NCBI GenBank assembly: GCA_005281725.1
Contig: SSBO01000001.1
Location: 7,176,399-7,240,398, forward strand
Reading direction: 5' to 3'
Source: Wuchereria bancrofti
Taxonomy: Eukaryota; Nematoda; Chromadorea; Rhabditida; Onchocercidae
DNA length: 64,000 nt
The translations under genes and the position numbers were made by a program. Positions 14,318 through 26,500 of this stretch are shown here, in pieces; within the stretch, counting starts at the first letter, position 1, and every line of letters starts with the position of its first letter. The notes under the pieces were generated by a model. That model made no database searches. It saw only the letters and a list, made by a program, of their open reading frames with translations, and had not been told where the DNA came from.

Positions 14318-14403
14318 AATAAATGTTTATTTCAGTTTCATTGCTAATTGTGTTTTTTTCTTTTCTTGTTTTAGTCTTTTTAATTTCTAGAATTCGTAAT
14401 AAA
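14318..14403 (+). promoter_or_regulatory. candidate poly(A) signals of the receptor gene
   Basis: AATAAA occurs at 14318-14323, two bases after the stop codon, and again at 14398-14403, after a T-rich stretch. The second is the better-placed candidate, because the first would leave almost no 3' UTR. This is assigned by motif only. Confidence 0.4.
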
Positions 14404-16969
14404 CAAACAGGTAATTTTTAAAAATCCTTTTGCTGATCAAATCGTTGATAAATTTTGTTTTTAAGAAATCAAGAAAGAGTTTGTCTTTTTTTGACGATTT
14501 ATAGTTGAATTCAATCATTTGGTTCCTTTGCCATCAGTGTAATATGCTAATTGATTGAAATTATCGATAAAAATTGTTTCGTTAGAGAAAAATATGTTTC
14601 CTTTTTTTGTTTATAAAATCTTTTTCTTTCGTTTTTCTTTTTTTGGTTTTTGTTTTCTGCCTCTTTTGATTTGACTGAACAACTAAAATATAACAACTAA
14701 AACAGTGCTTCTTATTCACATCAATAATTTGTTATCTCCATTCAACAGTGATACTACTTCAGAATGACTCTGAAAGGTTATTGGATGAATTTAAAAAAAA
14801 AAAGGTAAAGTCGTAATAGTAATGCTAACGGTATGCATGCAAAAATAAGCAAATTATAATTATCTAAGTGAAAATTTTTAGCATAATTAAATATGTTCAA
14901 TTCTTTTGAAGGAAGAATTAAAAAAAAGGTAAAAAGATGAAGGAGTTGAAATTATGCGAAGTTATAAGTAAAGATATATTTAATTCCATTTCCGCTATCA
15001 TTTGCATTCTTCAATTTACATTTTCCTTTTTTCTCATAAAGAAAATGAAATATTTGATCAAGTTATGAATAAATCTTAATTGTCAATAATAATTTCATCC
15101 ATTTTGTTGAAGTAATTTGCGCACAAAATTATTTTTTAACTCTAAATAATTATCGCTAGGAAGGATAAAAAAGAAATGATTAACTGAAACATTAAAATAA
15201 TTAATAATTTATCGAAAATATTCCAGCTTTCAATATTACTGTGCTTATTTATTAATTTCGTGCACTTATTTCATTATCTATTAAAAATTTTACCATTCTT
15301 TTTTACCTCGTCAATAACAACGTACTATTTTTTGAAAAAATTATAATTATTAAAAAGTATTAGGACTGAAATACTAAAATATCGAAAATGAACTGAATGC
15401 AATAACACTAAGCTAGATGGTAAGAATGAAATACTTCAAAATTTGAGAAAAAAAGAAAAATGGAAAATAACTGAGAAATAAGCAAAATGCCTTCTGGGAA
15501 ATAAGTGAGAAGAAATATTGAGTTAGCTGTAGTATCAAAAAGTGATACCACAAGGGAAATGAGGCGGAAAATGAATTAAGTATTACTCAAGCCTATAGTA
15601 TAGAAATATTTTGAGTGAAAAAAAATCGTTAAATATAGATTGAAATGACATCATTATTTCAAATTATTTTAATATCACCTGCTTCATATTAACTAGGCGC
15701 TATTATTGCACTATAGTCATCATCATCATCATCATATCATTACATATTTCATCATTTATTCTTTTTGAACATTATTGCCTGAGAAAAATGAATTACAGGT
15801 ATGTCATTATGTATTTCTCATAGAAAATATTATTTCATGCATTAAAAAAGTGGAAAGAAATTTGAAAAGATTCATCAATTTGAATGAATTAAATTCATCT
15901 TTTTTTTCTTCTTCCTCCCCACAGCATACTTTCTCTTCTCTAATTTAAGTGAAAAGAAGCAAAAAAAATTTTTGCAACATCTTTAATTTGCAGCTAAATG
16001 AACTAAAATTCAATCTCACCGATAATAAGGAATTATCGACAAAATAAAGGTGAGATTTGAAAATATTACTAATACTAATATTATTTGAAATTTTAATTCG
16101 ATTAGCCTCAATTCAATGTTAAGCACAAGCAATAGACTGTAATGAAATAAAATTAGGCTATATGATAACCAGCATGATTAACTAACAAGAATTTCTGTTA
16201 TCGACATAACTTTTATTAATATCCTCTTTCCGGTGTATTCTCTAAAAAAATGCTTAAACATCTAACTAAAAATGTTTAAACAGACATCAACTTATTTTCA
16301 AATTTCTAACCAATTTATCTTCTAATAAGCCTATCCAATAATGATAAAAAGAGCGGAGTATTTTGATCAGTTAATTAGGACAAAGTTGTTTTTTTTCAAA
16401 AAAAACTTTATTAATAAATAATACACCGGATGAAATAAAATTAAATAAGGCATGTGATGGAATAATAGCTTAAAGTATAAATATATGTGAACATAATGTA
16501 ATTAAAAAGAAAGTAATACGACAAACACACGAATATTATTGCTAATGGAGAGATTACTCAAAAGTACGGAAGTAGATTGAAAATTCATGAACTACTCCAA
16601 TTGAACTGGTTGATCATTTCGGAGCTACCGAATAAATTACATTTCAAAACTAAAAAATAAATTACACTTTTCAGGAATAAGACTTAATAAAGGATATGAT
16701 TATAATTATAAAAAAATATCTTCAACAAATGGCACGACAGGAAGAATGAACATGAGATCATGTCAAAATCATTTACAAAAATAATAAGAAAACACTTAAA
16801 TAAGAAGTCAACAAAATTATGATAATTATTGATGTATATATATATATAAATTAACCTATGATGTTCTAGATGATAATATTTGTATCGAACTTATTGTGCA
16901 GTTTAAAAATGTATAATTTGCTATTTAACAATGAAATTTGTATTATATCCATAGGAATTTTTTCTTCAA

Positions 16970-17160
16970 TTCATAATAGTAGTGACTTTGTATAATTATA
17001 ATTTGCATGAACTCATAATGTTATCAATATGCTATCAGTACATGTCATTTATTCGATAAAGTAAACAAGCCCTAAGTTCATAATAACAGAAACTTTGTCA
17101 CAATTAAAGTTTGCATAAATTCTTAATATTATTAACATCATATTCATATATGGCATTATC
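16970..17160. repeat. degenerate tandem duplication, period about 105 bp
   Basis: Two diverged copies begin with TTCATAATA. They share ACTTTGT, AATT(A)AAT/GTTTGCAT, a CTTAATA-like TTATTAACAT stretch and a final CAT-GGCATT(T)AT-like block. They sit just downstream of the ankyrin gene's last exon, probably in or near its 3' UTR. Confidence 0.45.
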
Positions 17161-17323
17161 AAATATAGCTACATCATTCAGGAATAAGAATTTGATAATT
17201 CAAAAAGCAAATTAAAGCTTAAAAAGATTAAATTATACATGTAAATAACTTATATTACAGAAAACAATGAAATATATTTATGTACATATATCACAGGTAA
17301 ATCTAAACAAAATTTCATTCTTT

Positions 17324-17507
17324 TTAATGACTGATTTTTAAAGTATTGCATTTTGTTGTAATACCATGCGAGTTATTGCTCGATTTCAATGATCCATTAT
17401 TTCGTTGTTGTAAAAAAAATTTAGAATTTGATTGTTGTATTGGACTGCTTGGCAATGAACCAAATCCTGAACTATCCGCTGAACCATTGGCACTTTTTAG
17501 GATTTGC
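17324..17507 (-). CDS. alternative last exon B of the ankyrin gene
   Basis: The acceptor CACTACAG precedes 17507. In phase with the same donor at 18015 it encodes RQILKSANGSADSSGFGSLP, then a Ser/Gln/Asn-rich tail ending KISH and a TAA stop: 61 residues. The low-complexity Ser-rich tail looks like a disordered regulatory C-terminus. A (TA)n tract at about 17540-17573 separates it from exon A. Exon A has no usable donor in phase, so the two cannot both be used. Confidence 0.55.
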
Positions 17508-17546
17508 CTGTAGTGGATGTTCACAAATGCTGCATACATATATACG

Positions 17547-17577
<31 letters not shown>

Positions 17578-20500
17578 CAGATCATGGTAATGGTTTAAAA
17601 TTTGATTGCCGATAAATCAATAAATGATCAATTTGTTGATCAATAGAAGTGAAAGAAGAGTACGAATCACGACAATTATCCAATGTTTTCCTAAAGATGG
17701 AATGGATAAGAGAAGAAATGATAGAAAGAGAAAGATGAAGAGAAAAAGAAAAAGAAAGAACGAGGAGAGAAAGAAATAGAAAAGACAAAATTACTCAAAG
17801 AATTTTTTTATTCAAAAAAAATGTAACAATTTAATATTTTTAAATTAGTACTATTAATAACATTTCAAATTTTTGAAACGGATATAACTGATAAGTATTA
17901 AATTATGTGTTTTATAAGTAAGAAAAAATTTTTTCTTTCATTTATTTGCATTCTTTTCCGTTTTTTTTAAACTTTCTATCAATAGTAAAAATAATGATGA
18001 AACTCTAAGATAACCTGATATGATCATGTCCCGCAAGTTGTGCTACATCAGATGCACAACGACCTAAATTATCACAAATTGATGGTTCAGCACCAAATCT
18101 TAGCAATAGCATAACTATATCACGTTGCCCATTATTAGCTGCTATGTTTAATGCTGTTGCACCCTGAAAAGATATGATTTCGTGAAATGAAATTAGAATT
18201 ATTATATTTAAAAAAAAAATCTATCAAAATGTATCTAAAAAACAAAGAAAAAACGATTGTTATTAATTAACTGATTAATAAATTTTAAGAAGTGTTAAAG
18301 TTTAAACATATTTCAATTTTTAGCATATTTTCCAATCGTATTATAATAGGTGATAAATTTAATATTTAACCTGATAATCAGCAATATTTGGTGCTACTCC
18401 AATAGTTTCTAACATGTAATGACAAATTTTATAATTAGATGACCAAACAGCAATCATTAGTGGTGTACGACCATCTTCATCACGTGCTTCAAATTCTGCA
18501 CCATATTTTCGAACAATAGCAGCTAATTTAAGATCATTTAACTGTAAGATAAAAAGTGTTCACTTCAAATTTTGAATACATATGCTTACACAAGTAAAAT
18601 TTGGATATTAAATTTTTTTTAATGGTTGAGATCAAATTTTCCTAATACTGAGAGAAAATCTTTTCAAAAAAAAAAAAAAGAAAATGAAATAAATCTTACT
18701 TGATATTGCTCATATGAAAAGTTAAGAATTCAATTTTTTAAAATTTTACCTTATTAAAAGAAAAAAAAGTAGGAGAGATATTATACCTGTGCAACAATAT
18801 GCGCACAACTTCGTCCATGTGAATCACGTACCGTAGCTGAAGCACCATATTCAAGTAACATTGTAACCATAGATCTATCACGTAAAACAAGTAATGTATG
18901 AATTAATGGTACGCCATCAAGATCAAGTTCATCTAGCTCCAATTTTTCACCATTTTTTCGAAGATATTCTAGAAGATATTTCAAAACTTTTTCATTACGA
19001 CTAATTGCTGCAGCACGAAGTGGTGATAAACCATCATGTGATTGCAAATGTATAGGTGCGCCAACTTTTAACAATTCTTCCACTATCTGAAAATAAACGA
19101 TTAAAAGTATTAATTTAGTGATTAACAACCTTATAATTATTAACGGCAATAGGTTTTTTAATTTCTGATATATGTTATGCAATAACAGTATAAATATCAA
19201 TAATAGTATTGTACTAAAATGCATTAAAAATATATATATGACTAAATTAATTCTTGTATTGGTTGAAAATCAAATAATGAAATTTGCAATAAAATTGTTT
19301 TTCAATTAATCATATCATTTTTATTTAATCAATTTTAGTAATAATTAACTTACCGGAACTGATGAACGTTGTCCAGCAATAAGTAATGGATGTACACCAC
19401 GTGTATCAGTAGCTTGAACAGTAGTTGAGGTAATTAATGATTTGCATAATTGTAAGTCTGAATGCGCAACTGCATAATGCAATGCCACCGCACCATCATT
19501 ATCCTGCATACTTAGTATTTTTAAAAGTAAACAAAAAAAAAAAAATAAAATAAAATGAAAATGTCATGTAAAAAATCGAAAAATCAAACTGTTGGCAAAA
19601 TATTTTCCAAACTACCACATTTATTTAGTTAAAATATATATCATTTAAGTTATACCTTATGACCTTCATCAGCTCCAAAACTGACCAACATTTCGCAAAC
19701 ATTCAAGAAACCACTCATTGCAGCTATAATTAACGCTGTACGACCAAATTCATCAATAGCATCGGTATCAGCACCATGTTCAATTAGCTGTTGACAAGCA
19801 ATCAGATGACCTTGACTTGATGCAAGCATCAATGAAGTACGACCATTGTGATCCTAAGCAAAAATTTGCATATTTATAGTTTCAATTTTTTCTTAAAAAT
19901 TATAAACATCATTGAAAAGCATATATGAATAAAGATATATTCAAAAAGAAAAAATTACCTGAGCATCAATATTTTGAATGAAATCAATAATTGTTGGAAG
20001 ATTTTGATCACCATGATAAGCAGCAATATGTAAACAATTTCGGCCATTCATATCTTCCAAATTCAAATTTGCTCCACCTGTAATACTTTTTTTCCCTTCT
20101 TTTTTTTTTAAATAAACTATGAATGATGAATGGAATTGATAACAAATGAATAAAACGTGTGCGCAAAAAAAAAGTAATCAAAAAACGAAAGTTAAAGTAT
20201 TTTCTATTATTCAAAAAATATTTCATACGAAATAAATTTCGGATGTAAAAAATAAAAAATATTGCTAAATTATATTTTTTTTCAAACTAAAAAAAATACG
20301 TTATATTGTGTTTAGCTAACATAAAATTATTTTTTGATGCAATGAAGAATAAACACCTTTGATAAGTACCGCAACAGTCTCATTATGATCAAAAGTTTGT
20401 GCACCTGACGAAAGCGCTAAATGAAGTGCTGTTGATCCATAATTGTCCATAATCTGTGAAAAAAATTTCATTTCATAATTTGAAAACAATTAAGTTATTA

Positions 20501-23500
20501 GTTCTGAAAACTATTAATTAGCATGATTTTTTTTCTCCCTTAATTCCTTTTTTTTTTATTAGATATTAATATAAATGCATATAATTATTCATTTAGTAAC
20601 TTGATGTTGAAAATTTTTCACAATTCGTTTTTTATCACTTATCATATCCATTGTACATAATGTAAATTCACGCATTACATGTATGCCAATAAAATGATTA
20701 AAATGTACGAAATTGAAATAGCAAAATGATTTGTTATTACTGTAAATTTGATTATAATTTTTTTTTTTGATGGATAATAATAAAATTTTACATTTGGTGC
20801 TGCTCCATTAGTCAAAAGTATGCTAACAATGTTTGCATGATCCATGAATGCAGCAGCCATAAGTGCTGTACGACCTTCTGCATCCTGTTTATCAACATTT
20901 GCATTACATTTTAGTAAACGTCGTACAACACATTCATGTCCACTCCTACAACTTTGTTTTTTTTTTTTTCTTTTAATTTTTTTGTTTTTTGTTTTTTTGA
21001 ATAAATCAAAAAATTAAATAATAAAATTTAAACAAGAATCAATTGAAATATTTGTAAATAATATAAATGTTAGAAGTTATTATTATCATTTGTTTTTTCG
21101 CAAAAATCAAAATGAAAGATTGTAAATAATAGAAATATTACAGATTATTATCATCATTTTTCTCACCTTATGCCAACATATCTCTTCATCTCTTTTTTTT
21201 TCCAAAATCATAACTTAATCATACACAATCTCTTCCCTAAATCTCTCTTTCTCTCCCTCTCTCTCCCTGCCTCTTTTTCTCTCTATATTTCTAAAAGTAA
21301 ATATCTATGAATAATTCAAAAGCTATCATTAATTGATGAAAAGGATGTGTTAACAAAATTTTATCTCACGTCATTTAGTTACGCATTTATTGTATATTAC
21401 TGCTATTCATTAATTCAATGTCGCAAATCCTAATTATTTACTTTGTATCCTTCATGGACCAATCAATTTATATTAAATATCCTTCAGACAAATTCAGATA
21501 AATTCAGATATACCAAGTAATTCTTATCCGTAATTTTAATTATTTAGAAGTTGAAATGCTATAAATGCTAATGATAAGCGCAGTGATTACTATTAATTCA
21601 TAGCGAAGTTACAAAATTATCATTAACTAAACAAATAGTTATGCAAGTAAGTTCAAATTAAATCGAACATAAGCTTTACACTAATTTTACAATCACCATT
21701 TCAGTTTGAAAAGCTATGATAATTTATGAAGAATTGGGAACATTTTTAAAGATATAATCAAATTTTCACAATTTTATTCAATTAGATTGACAATTGCTTC
21801 TAAGTGGTTGTTCAAAAGATTTAAAATTTTGGACACCCATAATTTTTCATAAGCTATTAGAAAGAATATTTTTAAATCGTTGATATTTTAATTTAATAAA
21901 AGAAGAAAAAAGAGAACAATGAGTGGCTGATTTTCTAACTTTCCTTGTGATTTTTGTAATAGCCTAAACCTAAAAAAGAATCTTAGGAATTTTTTTTGAG
22001 AGTAAAAAAACTATTAAAAAAGAAAGAAATCCCTCGACAAAAAAAGCTTTCTTTTGACATTAAAGTTTTGAATATATTTCATTTTCGTGTTTAGTTTATA
22101 AACAAGTCACTACGAAAAATGTGGTAATAAGCATTACTATAATGAAATATTGGAAAAAATTTTCCTCATATCTTTTACCCATATTTTAGATATATATATT
22201 ATGTATATGGGAAATTTTTTTAAATTAGATTATTTTTAAATCAAATTATTGGAATTCTTAATTTAATTAATTACAACTGACATTTAATTACACCTACCAT
22301 GCTGCAGCACGAAGCGCTGTTCGTCCCCCTTCACCACATTCATCCACTTCCACACCTTTAAAATGAATTAATAAAAAAAAAATCCTTCTCTTTACTCTCT
22401 CGTCTTTATTTCTAATAAACAAATTAATAATCCCTTTGATATGGTCAACAAGATTGATCATTTGCTGGTCAATAATAAAATAAGTCGCATATGATGAATG
22501 ATGAAGTACTTTAGTGGTAAACGAAAAGCATTTCCTTTTAATTAATGACCATATGCTATGGAAGGTTTTTAATTATATCATATTATTTGGCATGATATAT
22601 AATAGCATAACTATTAATGGTGAGAATTGCTCCTCAATATGCCTTCCGGTCACTAAACATCTATTCGAATATTTGTCAGTAATGAATGATTTGATATGTT
22701 TCAAATTTTACGCTTATTTAAATTTGTATTAATTATTGTAATTTTACAAAAATATTGTTCAAAAAAAATACAAAAATATAGCGCTTAGAATTCTCAATTT
22801 TTTTTATGTTAATGAAATTATTATTATACTGATTGATTAATTGTTTAAAGCTGAATGGAATCTATTAAACATATCACTTATCATAAATGATTAATTTTTC
22901 AAATATATTACAATTGGTTAATTAAATAATTGATCAGATCAATATATCTACCATCTATAGTAATTTTTGTTCGTCATTTTTTGTTTTCTTTTTTACAGTG
23001 CAATTAACCAAATTCTCTCTGCAAAATGTAAAATCAATGCGTAAAAATTTGACCATTTTGAATGAGCAGATCGACAACATTATCATGATTGTTGCATGCA
23101 GCAGATCGTAATGCATTCCATTGTTGTGAGTCAACATAATTCGCTGCGTGTGGATCAGCTTGCAGTATCAATTTGCAAATATCTGCATGTCCACGACTAG
23201 ATGCTGCAATAAGTCCTGAGCGCAGTTCATCAATGCTTACTGCATCCAATAAATTCATAACACTTGTCCAATCACCAGATGTGCAAGCGAACACAAAATC
23301 ATGCTAAAATAAACTAGGATGTTTTAAAAAATTTTTTGCAACAAAAAAGTTATCAAAATTTTAAAACTTTGAAAATTTTTAAGAAAAAGGAAAAAACGAA
23401 AAAAAACATTTTTATTTTTTTATGCAAAAAACTTTTTTTTATCTTGGATGATATTTTTTTCCATTTCGTAAAATTTAATTTGAAATTTAGCGTCAAAAAT

Positions 23501-26500
23501 GAAATAACAAATGGGTATAGGAAAGTTGATATATGTGAAAGAACATGAAAAAATAAATAAATGGTTGAATTGATGAAATATTTTTGAATTATTAACCTAT
23601 TAAGCTTTTTTGAATTATTAAAATTTGCGAATATCATCAATGTAAAAATTCGTTTCTGTGATGTCTCTGAACCTTTGAATCTTTGCATGCTTGTTTCCGA
23701 AATATCATGAGATACTACTACTATTACTATGCTACTCATACTTCTACTACTACATTATCAAATTATCCTAAATTGTGTTTCTTCTGGTATAGTCAATTCC
23801 ATGGTTATCCATTTAAGGAACGAAAATTAAACAAATTGAAGAACTTGTTTATAATAAATTTTCAGTCTTGAAATGACCCATCCCAAATAATAAATTCTAT
23901 TATGGGATGGTTGCTTGTATCGTAGCACAATCAATCAGATCCCCTGAGAAATACCGGCTAACAAACACAATGATGATCTTTGTTCAAATATTCAGTGGAT
24001 TATCGTATTTTCAGCCAAATATTTCATGCAAATTATATTGCTTTTAAAAAAAAAAAAGAAAAAAAGCAAAAAATATTTAATAAAATTTAATGAGAAAATA
24101 TTTTTCGGAAAAAGTTTTAAATTAATTAACTATTCATTAATTGCAAAATAATATCGTTTAAAAAAATAGATCTTTTCTCTTTTATTTTTTAACAAGTTAT
24201 AAATTAATAATTGATATAAATAAATATTAATAAAGAAAGAACTAATTTTATTTCTCAGATATGTTNNNNNNNNNNNNNNNNNNNNAATTAATTAACTATT
24301 CATTAATTGCAAAATAATATCGTTTAAAAAAATAGATCTTTTCTCTTTTATTTTTTAACAAGTTATAAATTAATAATTGATATAAATAAATATTAATAAA
24401 GAAAGAACTAATTTTATTTCTCAGATATGTTAAAGTTATATAGCATATTTCAAACAGATGTCCGATCTTTTCTCAAATATAAATTATCATATACCCATTG
24501 TTTACAGTATGAAGTTAATTAATAATATAAATGATAATTTCTTCATTGTTTATAATATGAAGTTAATTAATGATATAAATGGTAATGCATTAAAATGTGT
24601 TTTATTTAACAATTTAATTTTATTTGTAATAATACTGCAGAATAAAATTAAAAAAAGAACAAATTGCATTAGTAATTTTATTTATTTTTTCCACTTGTGC
24701 AAATTTTTTAGTTAATCAATGCAGCATATATAATTAGCAAAATATTGAATGAAAAAAATCACAAAGATAAATATGATGGACGAAATTATTAAATTTAACC
24801 AGTTGACCATTATTAGAATCTGATTTAGACTAATTATTAAGCGATTTAAATGAATATTTCATACTTTGAGATTTTAAAGAGCAAATCACTTCTAGTAATT
24901 GGTATTTATCTAAAAACACATAATTTAATGGAATTTAATCGAAATCATTAGAGATTTGGTGGCAGCATTCCGACAATTTAAAATATAAATTATTGTACGC
25001 CAATTATACGCTGAATTTTTGCTATTTTTTTTTAAAAAAAGCAAAAATTAAAAACAAACATATGCAGAAAAATTTTACAGTTAATGAATTTGAATTATTT
25101 TCATCACAAATTTTTGTTACATTTTTGTGATTTTGTTCCAGCAAAACTTGTTATTTTAATTTATGATAAATCAGACAATAATTTTTTGCTTTTTTCCCGA
25201 TCCAGTTGCCAATCAATAGCATTCATCAAATTTTATGTGTTGTAAGAATGAATTCGAAAGAACAACGAAAACAGATGAATGATACTAAAAAAATCCTTTT
25301 TTTTTTAAATTTAACTTTGTTTCAATTTAGAAAGGCTTAACAATTAAATAGTTCAGCAGTTCGAAAATAAAAAATTTGAAATGAATTACACAACTTACAA
25401 CTACCATATTAAAAAAAGAATATTACTTTGTTGGAAAACTTTAGACATTGAACTTCGACATAAGTTTTACTATATTTTTCTATGATATATTACTTATTTC
25501 TCATTTCTTTTTAAATTAACATTACATCTGGAAAAAAAATGGAAAAAAATGCATTGCAATTATCAATCAATTTTTTTTCCCTACATTTCATTCCATAGCA
25601 CAAATATTTTTTCAGCTTATATAGATCAATTTAATTTTGAAAATTGTAAAATCGATGTTAAGTGTTAAATTTGACTATTTGAAAAAAAAATTAAGTTTAA
25701 TCTAAATCAGATATAATTACTTGAAAATTGTAAAAGGGTACAAGTAGAAGTGAAATAGAGAGCCTTGTGTTCCCTTCTTCCCAAGCTAATAGTTAGAGTA
25801 ATAAGTACAAGCTTAAATAATCATTTAGAAAACAGCGCAAAGCCTCTTAAAATGATTGCAGGTCCAATTTCAAGTCCATATCTTATAGGCTAAGCCTATT
25901 AATCCTCTTTTCCTTTACACAATAACAAATTCAGCAAATGGGAAGGAATGTCCACATCATCAATCGTTCAATTTGCAAACCAAACCAAAAATTAGTTTCA
26001 TTTTTTCAAAAAATTAGGCAATTTAAAAGATTCGAATAGCGTGAAATAATAATAATAATAACAATAATAATAATAACAGTAATAATAATAAATAATAATT
26101 AATAATACTAATTTATTTTTTTAATAACAACAATTGATAATAATAGTAACAAAAAAAAACCTTTTTTTCGTAATAAACTTTTCAATAAAATTTAATAATA
26201 AATGTTTATCCATTTTCTGAAACAATAAAAAACAATTATAAAAGAATAGGATGGACGTACCTTCTGTTGACGTTGGTTCAAAATGACTGCACCAGCTTTA
26301 ACTAACAAATCAGTTGTCATATAATCAAATACAGGACACTTAAGCTCGATCATATCTGCACCAAATTCACGCAATATCCTAATTCGATCCAAATAATGCA
26401 ATTCTAAACATTTTCATTCTTTTCTTTTGAACGAAATAATTGTTAAAATTTTACGAAATTTCCTCTGCAAATAATATCCTAAAAAAATTGCTTTAACGTT

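Larger units (their letters stand above)
14317..17323. other. intergenic region between two convergent 3' ends
   Basis: The receptor ends on the + strand and the ankyrin gene ends on the - strand, so this is a tail-to-tail interval of about 3 kb. I see no exon-like frame. It holds AT-rich filler, a short CAT/TCA microsatellite near 15718-15736, and a degenerate tandem duplication near 16970-17160. AATAAA in - orientation (17048-17053) is a candidate poly(A) signal for the ankyrin gene. Confidence 0.6.

Noticed and set aside
18781..19224. Ankyrin frame read as a separate 147-residue protein with a signal-like start
   Set aside because: The hydrophobic start is intron sequence; the acceptor at 19086 and matching phases show it is one internal exon of the long gene.
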